From: a virus
Direction: 5' to 3' (one strand)
Length of the DNA: 23,778 nucleotides
IMG/VR virus record: IMGVR_UViG_3300027782_003369
Span: 1 to 23,778 of that record
The notes beneath the pieces were generated by a model. The model made no database searches. It was not told the DNA's origin and saw only the letters and a program-made list of their open reading frames with translations. The translations under genes were made by a program, and so were the position numbers. Of the stretch, positions 6,193 to 13,353 are shown piece after piece. The first letter of the stretch is position 1; each line of letters starts with the position of its first letter.

Positions 6193-6210
6193 GTAATACT
6201 TTTGTATTAC
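6193..6210. repeat. Perfect 7-bp inverted repeat between two genes
   Basis: GTAATAC and GTATTAC arms around a 4-base TTTT loop, lying just after the stop of the 6213-6518 gene and before the phosphoesterase promoter. It is AT-rich and has no T-run on the minus strand, so it is a weak terminator at best; an operator or RNA-end hairpin is possible. Confidence 0.4.
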
Positions 6211-6212
6211 GA

Positions 6213-6518
6213 TCAAGCAGTTAACCACTTTTCTTTTGATTCTAATACCAGGTTCTCAGCCCCGTCATATTCTTCTATGCGGAACCTTGCACCCACTGGT
6301 ACCCAATCAACTGTTAAATCATCCAATCCTAACGTGGTATCGTCGGGGTATTTCAATTCTAAATAAGTTTTTATTTTATCCAAATCGCCTTGCTCTAACC
6401 ATTCCACAATACTAGGATCGTAAAGTAATTCCTCGTTAGTGTGCCAGCTGTACCACCCAGCACCGTACCCAGGGCTTACCAACACTGCTACCCGACCATC
6501 ACGAATCAATTTGTTCAT
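6213..6518 (-). CDS. Conserved phage-type hypothetical protein
   Basis: 101 residues. The N-terminus MNKLIRDGRVAVLVSPGYG, followed by AGWYSWH, is a pattern I associate with an uncharacterised family found in large phages; no enzyme motif is recognised. The rest is acidic. Its ATG at 6518 overlaps the last 20 bases of the preceding 52-aa gene and has no clear Shine-Dalgarno, so translation is probably coupled. It is governed by the leader and terminator unit at 6671-6876. Confidence 0.7.
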   Translation of the reverse strand: MNKLIRDGRVAVLVSPGYGAGWYSWHTNEELLYDPSIVEWLEQGDLDKIKTYLELKYPDDTTLGLDDLTVDWVPVGARFRIEEYDGAENLVLESKEKWLTA

Positions 6519-6657
6519 TGCGTTTTACTTTCTTTACTGTTTCAATCTGTGCTATCATCAATTCAACTTGTTCCCGAGCACGTTCTACTTTACTTTCAAT
6601 CAAAGCCACACGTTCTTCAGGATTTAAGAAAAATTTATTTTCTTTTTTGTTTTCCAT
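6499..6657 (-). CDS. Small helical protein, 52 aa
   Basis: ATG 6657 to TGA 6499, with AAGGAGAG as Shine-Dalgarno. Very basic at the N-terminus (MENKKENKFF), then a heptad-like helix (about residues 13-46) that could be a coiled coil. It is the first gene after the intrinsic terminator at 6671-6706 and overlaps the next gene by 20 bases. No family is recognised. Confidence 0.65.
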   Translation of the reverse strand: MENKKENKFFLNPEERVALIESKVERAREQVELMIAQIETVKKVKRNEQIDS

Positions 6658-6670
6658 TTTCTCTCTCCTT

Positions 6671-6706
6671 AAAATAAAAAACCCCGGAGTGTTTAGTTCC
6701 AGGGTT
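6671..6706 (-). terminator. Intrinsic terminator inside a gene leader
   Basis: On the minus strand AACCCTGG and CCGGGGTT arms (6699-6706 and 6680-6687) form an 8-bp stem, with one T-G pair, around an 11-base loop; a T-rich tract follows (6671-6681). It lies between a strong promoter and the ribosome binding site of the 52-aa gene, where a terminator must be bypassed for expression. Its upstream arm overlaps an alternative stem. Confidence 0.75.
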
Positions 6707-6744
6707 CTTAGATAAAATTTAAAATTTATTCTATTCAGAACCCC
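6701..6744 (-). promoter_or_regulatory. Candidate antiterminator stem
   Basis: On the minus strand GGGGTTCT (6737-6744) can pair with AGAACCCT (6701-6708), seven Watson-Crick pairs plus one G-U. The second arm shares six bases with the terminator stem, so the two folds exclude each other. The stop codon of the 35-aa leader ORF (6731-6733) is immediately past the first arm. Confidence 0.6.
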
Positions 6745-6838
6745 TACTCACATCTCCACATTCTAACATCCATAGATTGGCATAGCCGCCAATAATTGGA
6801 AGTGTTATGGAATCAAGATGTAATTTATTAGTCTTCAT
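6731..6838 (-). CDS. Possible 35-aa leader peptide
   Basis: ATG 6838 to TAG 6731, in the only transcribed leader between the 6848-6876 promoter and the terminator. There is no Shine-Dalgarno; the ATG lies nine bases after the -10 box, so the mRNA would start two or three bases before it. The peptide contains GGYANLWMLECGD and no obvious run of one regulatory amino acid. The stop lies at the edge of the antiterminator arm, which is the geometry of translational attenuation. It could also be a chance ORF in a structured RNA. Confidence 0.4.
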   Translation of the reverse strand: MKTNKLHLDSITLPIIGGYANLWMLECGDVSRGSE

Positions 6839-6847
6839 AGTAAGTAT

Positions 6848-6876
6848 TATATACGGTTATTTATGATCTGTCAACC
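6848..6876 (-). promoter_or_regulatory. Consensus sigma70 promoter of the attenuator-like leader
   Basis: TTGACA (6871-6876), a 17-bp spacer and TATAAT (6848-6853) on the minus strand, all consensus. The predicted RNA starts near 6841 and would be about 165 nt long if stopped at the terminator. Confidence 0.85.
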
Positions 6877-6890
6877 TGAAAGAGCAACAA

Positions 6891-6914
6891 AAAACCGGCC
6901 TAGGCCGGTTTTCT
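6891..6914 (-). terminator. Intrinsic terminator after the DctP-like gene
   Basis: A perfect palindrome (ACCGGCC, two-base loop, GGCCGGT) with A-runs on one side and T-runs on the other; on the minus strand it ends in six Ts. It follows the stop at 6940 by about 25 bases. Confidence 0.9.
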
Positions 6915-6939
6915 GAACAGTAATTGGATACTGTATGTT

Positions 6940-7929
6940 TTACTTCTGTGCTCGAATTTCCTGAATCAAACGGTCACTGAATGCATGTTTGAATTTGAAA
7001 TAAGTCTTTTGTGACTGCTTTCTCAACTCATCACGATCTGATTTGGACATGTCGGTGATAGATATTCCACGCTCTTCTGCGGTAGCTTCGTACGTTGCGG
7101 AGTCTTCAATACTCCATTTGCGTTCTTGGCGTGAAGCTGCTAGTGCAGCCTTGCGGAAGGATTCTTGCTGAGTGGCTGTCAATGTGTTCCAGAACGTGTT
7201 GCTGACCACAATGGTAGTCATAAACATGCTGTGGTTGCTTTTGAGTATGTGTTTTGCACTGGTGTCATCAAAGCGCAGGTATGTCGTTTCAACTGCATCA
7301 GCTTGACCGTTAACCATTGGGTCTTGCTTCCACCAAAGCCCAACTGGCCTAGGCATGTACTTGCCACCCATAGTCTGTAGGGTTTCGCCTAATGACCACT
7401 GATTGAATACAGCTACAGTTTTAGACAACAAATCTTCCAAGGTAGTAATTGGCTCGCCTGAACCAATCACACGGAAGCCGCCACTGTAAGTGAATGCTAA
7501 TCCAGTTATTCCGGTCTTTTCTCCCAGTTCTCGGCAGAGTTTTTGTCCAGTAGGACCTTCAACTACACGTTGCACATGATCATGATCTTCAAACATAAAT
7601 GGCAAATCCAACGCCCAGAAATCTGAGCTCAACTCGCCAATGTTGTTGACCTGCATCTGACTCATTTCAACCTGGCCATCGAACAATGCATTCCAGTAAG
7701 CATCCAGACCAATTTTTCTTTTAGATTCATCAAAGATTTGATATTGCATTTCTTCCAATCCAGGAATTTCTGCATAGTTTTGTTTATAGTCTTCGTAAGT
7801 TAAAATCTCAATATCCAACTCGTCGCCGCAGTATTTGGCCAGTTCTTCTTTAAAAGCACGGGCAGTGCGAACAAACAATTCTTGTGGGTGATGGGCAATT
7901 AGCCATCTAATTTTACGTTTATTGGTCAT
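6940..7929 (-). CDS. dctP: TRAP transporter DctP-like substrate-binding protein without a signal peptide
   Basis: 329 residues, normal for the mature DctP family. Recognisable family features are the N-terminal strand (IRWLIAHHPQ), the middle LDLPFMFEDHDHVQRV followed by GPTGQKL, GLAFTYSGGFRVIGS, and VNGQADAVETT, which corresponds to the usual G-x-x-D-A-x-E segment. DctP proteins bind carboxylates in the periplasm. This one begins MTNKRKIRW and goes straight into the fold, with no hydrophobic signal sequence and no in-frame upstream start with one. It would be cytoplasmic unless exported otherwise. Start ATG 7929, good Shine-Dalgarno (CCAGGAGA). No DctQ/DctM genes are present. Confidence 0.83.
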   Translation of the reverse strand: MTNKRKIRWLIAHHPQELFVRTARAFKEELAKYCGDELDIEILTYEDYKQNYAEIPGLEEMQYQIFDESKRKIGLDAYWNALFDGQVEMSQMQVNNIGELSSDFWALDLPFMFEDHDHVQRVVEGPTGQKLCRELGEKTGITGLAFTYSGGFRVIGSGEPITTLEDLLSKTVAVFNQWSLGETLQTMGGKYMPRPVGLWWKQDPMVNGQADAVETTYLRFDDTSAKHILKSNHSMFMTTIVVSNTFWNTLTATQQESFRKAALAASRQERKWSIEDSATYEATAEERGISITDMSKSDRDELRKQSQKTYFKFKHAFSDRLIQEIRAQK

Positions 7930-7956
7930 GTATTTCTCCTGGATTTTGATAAACTT

Positions 7957-7974
7957 GTATAAATGTATTTATAC
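7957..7974. repeat. Perfect 8-bp inverted repeat in the DctP-like promoter region
   Basis: GTATAAAT and ATTTATAC arms separated by two bases. The right arm includes the late-promoter-like TATAAATA of the minus strand, so this could be an operator or simply an RNA hairpin. Confidence 0.5.
7966..7973 (-). promoter_or_regulatory. T4-late-promoter-like TATAAATA upstream of the DctP-like gene
   Basis: A perfect TATAAATA, 36 bases before the ATG at 7929, with no sigma70 -35 element. It is the only promoter-like element I see for this gene. Confidence 0.4.
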
Positions 7975-8011
7975 CTGTAATGTGTTACTATAGTAAGTTG
8001 TATCCTTTTAT

Positions 8012-8965
8012 TTATGCTATTACCCCTAACATTTGTTGCAGTTTGGTACGCACAGGGCCAGTGTGTTGATCAATGATGCTCAGGCACTGTGACTTGAAAA
8101 AGTTGGATTTCAACAGGCATAAGTTGTGCTCAAAGCGACTTTGATTTTCAATAACAAATTGATGTACCCGCTCAAAGTTGTCAAGCACTGCCAGATTATC
8201 GGCTACAGCACAACGCACACGTTCTGCAGGATCTAACAATGATTGATAACGGTGATCTACAATATCATCAAACGTGTCAAAACCCTGTGCTCGTAACCAA
8301 TCAGCAATACGCCAACCTCCTACCCAAATTGGTATAGTTCCGCCCCATATGGCCATGAGTGTTTTTTCTGTAATTATAGTTTCATGTTCGTAAAACACAG
8401 GCTCAGTTACAAGACTCACACAGCTGGGTTCAAATACAGTTTGTTGTAGCAGGCCTTGATAAGTGTGTGCATTACGAAAACTGCCATTGCGTACTCCGCG
8501 GTCCATAACCACTTCTGGTCCAAAACAGTAATTGGTCACAGCAATATCATTCACAGTGTTGGTACGCCAAGCCAAAGAATGCCGGTAGTTGTTTAATCCA
8601 AACTGCTGTATCAATTTTAACAGTTGTATTCTGTGCGGCCTAGGCTTGTTGATCATGAAGTTAAACGTGGCGGTTTTGTTGCTCCAATTGGGTTGTATTT
8701 GTTGTTCAATAAACTGGCCGTTCTCTCGCGCCATAAAGCTGGGAAAATTTATCAGGTTATAATTTTGTAGTATATCATCGTGCTGTAACACATGATCAAG
8801 TATGATCACATGCTGGTGTGGATCACACGAGCTATTTTTTAACAATTGTTCAAGAGGAAAGCATTGATCAGTTTCGTTGTAATGATGATCTTGGACCACA
8901 ATGATTTCAGGCTTGGCCAACTGTTCTCCTTGATAGCGATATGTGCTGCCAACAAATTCTATCAT
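8012..8965 (-). CDS. Glycosyltransferase-like protein (GT10/phage type), paralogue 1
   Basis: 317 residues from the ATG at 8965, which overlaps the previous stop as ATGA; an upstream GTG at 9010 is less likely. The C-terminal half has the pattern seen in fucosyltransferase-like and phage glycosyltransferase proteins: VSLVTEPVFYEHETIITEKT, then AIWGGTIPIWVGG, then an acidic helix (GFDTFDDIVDHRYQ). The middle contains FMINKPRPHR, also present in its neighbour. It likely transfers a sugar from a nucleotide donor in the cytoplasm. The acceptor is unknown. Assignment rests on these motifs. Confidence 0.6.
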   Translation of the reverse strand: MIEFVGSTYRYQGEQLAKPEIIVVQDHHYNETDQCFPLEQLLKNSSCDPHQHVIILDHVLQHDDILQNYNLINFPSFMARENGQFIEQQIQPNWSNKTATFNFMINKPRPHRIQLLKLIQQFGLNNYRHSLAWRTNTVNDIAVTNYCFGPEVVMDRGVRNGSFRNAHTYQGLLQQTVFEPSCVSLVTEPVFYEHETIITEKTLMAIWGGTIPIWVGGWRIADWLRAQGFDTFDDIVDHRYQSLLDPAERVRCAVADNLAVLDNFERVHQFVIENQSRFEHNLCLLKSNFFKSQCLSIIDQHTGPVRTKLQQMLGVIA

Positions 8966-9939
8966 AGCTGTTGTATCTGGGTTAGTGTGTGATTTAATTT
9001 GCTGGGCCACGCCTGTGCAAACTTTTGTAATAGTTGACGATTGTGTTCTGCTGCCTGGGCAAAACGTAGATAATCCTGTGCTTGATACTGTCGATCAATA
9101 AATGTTTCAAGCTGGTCAAGAATAGACTGTAATCTAGTGCCGTGCGTTGTGATTTGATCATAACTGATGTCTACATAGTCCGCCAACACATCAAATCCGT
9201 GTGCTTGTAATAGTTCAATAGATCCTGGGCTGCAATACAGCAACCACGGTCTTGGCATTTGCAAGCATCTAAATAATTTTTCACTAAACACAATATGGCT
9301 GTCTGACACATAGGTTTCCAGTATCAAACTTATGCGAGAATCAATGATACACTGTTCAAGAGTTCCGTGTGATTCAACTGTGTTGTAGGGTATTAGCGAT
9401 TTTCCATGTAGGTGTTGCGGTTGGTAAGCATCAAGCTCGGCCTTGACAAACTCTTGTTCATACTCATCCAAGGTACAATTGTAACTTACAATGCCTTGCG
9501 CCAGGATATTTCTTTTAATTAATTCGTAAAAGGTCAACGAACGATCGCCGCGAGGCCTATTCATAAAACAATTGTAACCACATGTGGCTGGACGGTCTGT
9601 GTAGTTGGGCTCAAAATGCCAAATTGACCAGAACTCAGGCAGTACAGATATCATCTGACCTGGCACCGGATTGATAGGATGATTGTCAGTGATGATGATT
9701 GTGTCAGGATCAGTCCATGCCTCTGGATTGGTAAAAAACACACTGTCAACTACACGGCAATCAACTTGCAAGTTGTTTCGGGCATACATGTACGGATATC
9801 CAAAATTGTCGTTGGTCTGGCATCTGGATTCAAATCCACTGGCCATCAACTGTTGACTTAGTTGTTTTACTATGTTTTTTTCTTGAATACTAGAAATCCA
9901 AATTCCGTCGGTGTGAGTTTTAACGTGTGAACTTTGCAT
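8962..9939 (-). CDS. Glycosyltransferase-like protein (GT10/phage type), paralogue 2
   Basis: 325 residues, in tandem with and clearly related to the next gene. Shared landmarks are IIITDNH, CFMNRPRGDRSLTFYELI, ISLILETYVSDSHIVFSEK, then a Pro/Gly segment and GFDVLADYVDISYD near the C-terminus. The start is ATG 9939; the ribosome binding site is weak. The gene starts back to back with the plus-strand gene, with 15 bases between the two ATGs, so its promoter must overlap that gene. The paralogue pair suggests two steps in building one glycan or two acceptors (inference). Confidence 0.6.
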   Translation of the reverse strand: MQSSHVKTHTDGIWISSIQEKNIVKQLSQQLMASGFESRCQTNDNFGYPYMYARNNLQVDCRVVDSVFFTNPEAWTDPDTIIITDNHPINPVPGQMISVLPEFWSIWHFEPNYTDRPATCGYNCFMNRPRGDRSLTFYELIKRNILAQGIVSYNCTLDEYEQEFVKAELDAYQPQHLHGKSLIPYNTVESHGTLEQCIIDSRISLILETYVSDSHIVFSEKLFRCLQMPRPWLLYCSPGSIELLQAHGFDVLADYVDISYDQITTHGTRLQSILDQLETFIDRQYQAQDYLRFAQAAEHNRQLLQKFAQAWPSKLNHTLTQIQQL

Positions 9940-9954
9940 GTGATAATTACTTAT

Positions 9955-10644
9955 ATGTATTGGAATAATCCTATTTTAGAATTTGTCTGGCCCACAGAAC
10001 AAGATCCTGTAGCTGATAGTTTACACAATGGAACCCATTGTATATTTTATGATCCTGCGGTTGATAAAAATTCTATCCACACCAATCAACGTCTCGAAGA
10101 CTTGTGCAATTGGGCCAATAGTGGTATTGCACAACAAGGTTGGCAGAGCTTTGTACAAGATGCCAACAATCACTATGATCTGGCCAATTTGGTCAAACTA
10201 AATTTATGGGTACACGACTTGCCCGTGCATGGCAGTATCAAGCCCATGCTGTTACAGTATGTAGGTGACCCAAAATATCAAACTGGCACTGGTGAAAGCC
10301 GTCTTCGTGCGCTGGAAAGAATTCCCAAAATGCAAACAGTGGCAGCGTTCATCAGCACACATCAACAATATCAATCTCGGTTTGCACATTTGGAGTCAGT
10401 GACTACCTTTGCCAGGTTTGCTGAAATATGTCAAGCCGAACCCGGTCAACAATTTTTATTTAGATCCACAGACTCCACTGCACCCTACGGACTAGATTGG
10501 TACGAGTATAACAGTAGTCGTACTGCACAAGTTACGCCAGGCACTGATGCGTGTGTCAGGGCAATAACCCGTTACTTCGAAGCTCACACCGAAATAGTTA
10601 TTACGCCTGACTGGTTTGATCTGGTAATTGATTGGGAATTGTAA
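9955..10644 (+). CDS. Hypothetical protein with a ParB/sulfiredoxin-like core
   Basis: 229 residues from the ATG at 9955; an in-frame TTG at 9934 would overlap the divergent ATG and lacks a ribosome binding site. The segment HGSIKPMLLQ, GDPKYQTGTGESRLRALERI, then VAAFIST resembles the ParB N-terminal nuclease-like domain (I-x-P-h, then G-x-x-R-x-x-A-h, then a strand). Residues outside it are not recognised. ParB-like domains act in DNA or nucleotide chemistry, but many phage members are uncharacterised. Its last 61 bases overlap the 3' end of the asparagine synthetase gene on the opposite strand. Confidence 0.6.
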   Translation: MYWNNPILEFVWPTEQDPVADSLHNGTHCIFYDPAVDKNSIHTNQRLEDLCNWANSGIAQQGWQSFVQDANNHYDLANLVKLNLWVHDLPVHGSIKPMLLQYVGDPKYQTGTGESRLRALERIPKMQTVAAFISTHQQYQSRFAHLESVTTFARFAEICQAEPGQQFLFRSTDSTAPYGLDWYEYNSSRTAQVTPGTDACVRAITRYFEAHTEIVITPDWFDLVIDWEL

Positions 10645-12110
10645 AAACTCTTGAGCACGACCTGGCGCCAATCCTGATTACGATCGCCAGTGGATTCTAT
10701 CTCAACGTTTAACCACGGCAATGAATCATTACAATGCCCAGTGAATCCTTTTTTGGGCATGATATCTTTTTCCTTCCAGCGTTCTAAAAACATTCGACGT
10801 ATCAATGGTTTTGGTGTGACACCTACTTTGTATTCAAACGGAAGGCTCAAGGCTAATTTCATTATGGGTGCGGCCAAGAAAGGACTACGCGGTTCAATAC
10901 CCCAAGCGCCGGCAATCACATCAATACCGCGAGCATCACACCCGGCTATTTGATATAGATAATCGGCCAACAGCGTGGCCTGCCCGGCATGTTGATCATA
11001 CACAGATAAACACCGTTGCCATACTGTGTCGTTACAACCCGTACTGTATGGACTAGCTGACTGCTCTACGCTGTAGTTTAATGTTTGATAAGCAGTGTAG
11101 CCGCCAAACAATTCATCAGCACCAACTCCGGTAAACAGTACTCGTTGTTTACAATGCTGACTAATGATCCATTGTCCAACAAAACTCCAACTTTGCACCG
11201 GTAACTGAGTACGCTCAATGACGTTGTTAAAGGCTTCGGCCCATTGCTGTTCGTTCACTGCAAGATTGTTTAATCTTAACCATTCGTTGTTGGTTAAAAA
11301 CGCATTGATATGATCCACGATAGGATCTTTACCGGTCATGTTGGTGGTGTACAGTTCAAGATTGTCTATGTGACTCAGTATAATACTGCTGTCTAATCCA
11401 CCCGAATAAGTCAATGCCGCTGGGCAAGTGGGAGTCATCAATTTGGTTACTGCGGCCCACTGACTGGCAAATTCTTCATAGGCTTCGTCGATATTGTTGT
11501 AATCAACAGGTTGAACCCACGACCATATGTTGTCAATATTTTTTATATTATGGCCATCTTGGTACAATTGTCCCGCAGCAATTCTAGTAATACCAGGATA
11601 TGGTGTCTGATCCACAATGGCCCAATGCTTGCTGGTGTACTCATCGTGTGTTTTTGCCAAACCAACATAGTCCAGTATAGGAGCAATCTCGCTACACACA
11701 ATTAAGATATTTGCGTCTTGATATTGATACAAACAGCGTTCGCCTTGCGGATCTGAAGCATAACGCACTGTGGTTCCATCTGTCCAAGCCCAAGCCCACG
11801 GACCCCATCCTTGAGCCAACAACTCAATGTCGTTTTCCACAGCATGATGTACAAACTCTATGTCGTTATCAAATGTGCCAAACTGTTTAAAATTATAAAT
11901 TTCACCGTTGTAAGCTAGAAAGTTTTTGTGAACTGTGTGATAATATTCAGCTGAGCCAGTGATGTGTAATACTGCTTGGCCAATGAATATATTATTTTTG
12001 TAATCGTACCTACAGAAATCCGGACCGCGACTTTGTAGTTTAACAAAGGCTTCCAGATGTTGACGTAATGGAATTGAGGATTGACTTTTGACTAGGAGAA
12101 TACCGCACAT
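10584..12110 (-). CDS. asnB: Asparagine synthetase (glutamine-hydrolysing)-like protein
   Basis: 508 residues, normal for AsnB. The N-terminal class II glutaminase domain has the catalytic C2 (after Met removal), R29-G-P-D and YNGEIYN (67-73). The C-terminal synthetase domain has the ATP pyrophosphatase loop SGGLDSS (236-242) and GVGADELFGG (328-337). It would make asparagine or a related amide from glutamine, aspartate and ATP; some relatives amidate other substrates in sugar or peptide synthesis. The ATG at 12110 lies just beyond the terminator of the porin gene and has no clear Shine-Dalgarno. Placed next to glycosyltransferase genes, an amide-modification role in glycan synthesis is also possible. 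Confidence 0.88.
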   Translation of the reverse strand: MCGILLVKSQSSIPLRQHLEAFVKLQSRGPDFCRYDYKNNIFIGQAVLHITGSAEYYHTVHKNFLAYNGEIYNFKQFGTFDNDIEFVHHAVENDIELLAQGWGPWAWAWTDGTTVRYASDPQGERCLYQYQDANILIVCSEIAPILDYVGLAKTHDEYTSKHWAIVDQTPYPGITRIAAGQLYQDGHNIKNIDNIWSWVQPVDYNNIDEAYEEFASQWAAVTKLMTPTCPAALTYSGGLDSSIILSHIDNLELYTTNMTGKDPIVDHINAFLTNNEWLRLNNLAVNEQQWAEAFNNVIERTQLPVQSWSFVGQWIISQHCKQRVLFTGVGADELFGGYTAYQTLNYSVEQSASPYSTGCNDTVWQRCLSVYDQHAGQATLLADYLYQIAGCDARGIDVIAGAWGIEPRSPFLAAPIMKLALSLPFEYKVGVTPKPLIRRMFLERWKEKDIMPKKGFTGHCNDSLPWLNVEIESTGDRNQDWRQVVLKSFYNSQSITRSNQSGVITISV

Positions 12111-12125
12111 GAATTACTTACCATG

Positions 12126-12150
12126 AAAAAAGGCCCCGGAGGGCCTTTTT
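12126..12150 (-). terminator. Intrinsic terminator of the porin gene (possibly bidirectional)
   Basis: AAAGGCCC and GGGCCTTT arms around a short loop, with T-runs on both strands. It follows the porin stop at 12169 by 18 bases and precedes the AsnB start by 15. Confidence 0.88.
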
Positions 12151-12168
12151 GTAAACTCTAATTGTTAA

Positions 12169-12894
12169 TTAGAATGCTTTGGCTACGGAGAACACAACTG
12201 CGTTCTTGTAGTTTTTCTGACCATTAACAGTGTTGGCAGTTTGCAATGCAGAGTTCATACCAGTGTTGGTATAATACTTGGCAGACGCAACAAAGTTTTG
12301 TGGTAATACATAAGACAAACCAGCATTGTAATCACTATAGCCTAGGCTGTTGTGATTGGCAACCTGAGTGTGACCAGCATGAGCAACTGCGCTCAATTTG
12401 CCAACTACAGGAATTGCGGCATCAGCTTGGAAGTAGCGTGTATTTTGCGCATTGGTAGTACCGAAGTAACCATTGCCCAAAGTTTGGCTATACTTGGCAC
12501 TGACCAAATCTTTGTAACCTACACCAGCAAATGCTTCGTATGTGTCAAAGTTTGAACCTGTACCTGCTGAGGTAGCACGTGGATAAAAGTAGTTGTAACT
12601 ACCAATATCAATAGTGATGCCTTTGTACACGTCTTTCTTATATCCAGCATACAAGTCACTCTCTACACCAGAACCGTTTGTGTAAACTGATGAGCTTACA
12701 CTACTATTCCAGTTACCAATATAGAAACCACTTGAGTGATTATAGTCAACACCGCCTTGAACGGCAGGAGCATTTTGGGATTGACTGATACCACGGAAGC
12801 GGTAGTCAGAAGTCAAACCTAAATTGCCAGTTACTTGTGCTTGCGCCAAAGTAAAGCCGGCCATAGCTAGAATTGCTAATAGTACTTTTTTCAT
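12169..12894 (-). CDS. TorF-family outer-membrane porin-like protein
   Basis: 241 residues. A classic signal peptide (MKKVLLAILAMAGFTLAQA) with cleavage after residue 19, followed by the family signature NLGLTSDYRFRGISQSQNAP and GGVDYNHSSGFYIGNW. Alternating polar/aromatic strands follow, and the protein ends in Phe (VAKAF) as the assembly signal of outer-membrane beta-barrels requires. The family is common in beta- and gammaproteobacteria and is considered a small porin. The ribosome binding site is AAAAGGAAA. An outer-membrane protein gene beside phage-type genes points to a proteobacterial host and to remodelling of its surface (inference). Confidence 0.85.
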   Translation of the reverse strand: MKKVLLAILAMAGFTLAQAQVTGNLGLTSDYRFRGISQSQNAPAVQGGVDYNHSSGFYIGNWNSSVSSSVYTNGSGVESDLYAGYKKDVYKGITIDIGSYNYFYPRATSAGTGSNFDTYEAFAGVGYKDLVSAKYSQTLGNGYFGTTNAQNTRYFQADAAIPVVGKLSAVAHAGHTQVANHNSLGYSDYNAGLSYVLPQNFVASAKYYTNTGMNSALQTANTVNGQKNYKNAVVFSVAKAF

Positions 12895-13012
12895 TTAAAT
12901 ATTTCCTTTTAAGATACGGAACAGATTTGCGTCCGTGAATAATATTTAGTGGTTTTTACTGATGGCCAGTAATTTTTGCACGGTTTCTTGGTGCTTTTAG
13001 AGTAAACTGAGC

Positions 13013-13040
13013 ATAAAAAGAAACCCGCCGAAGCGGGTTC
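13013..13040 (-). terminator. Intrinsic terminator of the tmRNA gene
   Basis: AACCCGC, TTCG loop and GCGGGTT on the minus strand, followed by a T-rich tract. It lies about 45 bases after the tag stop codon, where the tmRNA coding piece should end. Confidence 0.92.
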
Positions 13041-13082
13041 TACTATTTTCTGTTACGAGGTATAATTACCCTATCGCGGTGA

Positions 13083-13172
13083 TTAAACTGCGAAAGAATC
13101 GGCTTTCACTGTGCGAGCAGAGAACTTGACGTTCTTACCAGATACAGTTACTTCGCCTGTAGATGCGTTTGC
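13083..13172 (-). other. tmRNA tag-coding segment (longest candidate)
   Basis: The frame ends KADSFAV then TAA. Two resume points are plausible. GCA at 13172 gives a 29-residue tag starting ANAS. A codon after the AGTAACT motif (GTA at 13145) gives a 20-residue tag. AGTAACT is the context of the resume codon in cyanobacterial tmRNAs, and the segment NVKFSARTVKA resembles cyanobacterial tags, but a GTA resume codon would be abnormal. Confidence 0.55.
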
Positions 13173-13261
13173 ATTTACGAGTTTTGCTTGATTTACGGTC
13201 ATCGCCTACCGTGTTGCCTCTTTCGCTATCTCACCATGTCGAAACCGGTCGGGCCCATCAG

Positions 13262-13353
13262 AAGTATATTGTAACGCGAACAAGAGTGAGTCGTTCCAAG
13301 TCGCCAGATCAACAAACACATTTCTGCGTTGTTCTCGCACCTGCAATATACTT
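13262..13353 (-). repeat. 10-bp inverted repeat bracketing the tmRNA intervening segment
   Basis: AAGTATATTG at 13262-13271 and CAATATACTT at 13344-13353. The stem would extend the tRNA-like acceptor stem and bring the two processing sites together before the spacer is cut out, as in other permuted tmRNAs. Confidence 0.8.

Noticed and set aside
6193-6210. Inverted repeat as terminator of the 6213-6518 gene
   Set aside because: AT-rich stem without a T-run on the minus strand; left as a repeat of unknown use.
12900-13010. Promoter of the porin gene
   Set aside because: Only poor -10/-35 candidates with wrong spacing; an inverted repeat (TTACTG/CAGTAA at 12956-12972) is present but no confident promoter can be assigned.
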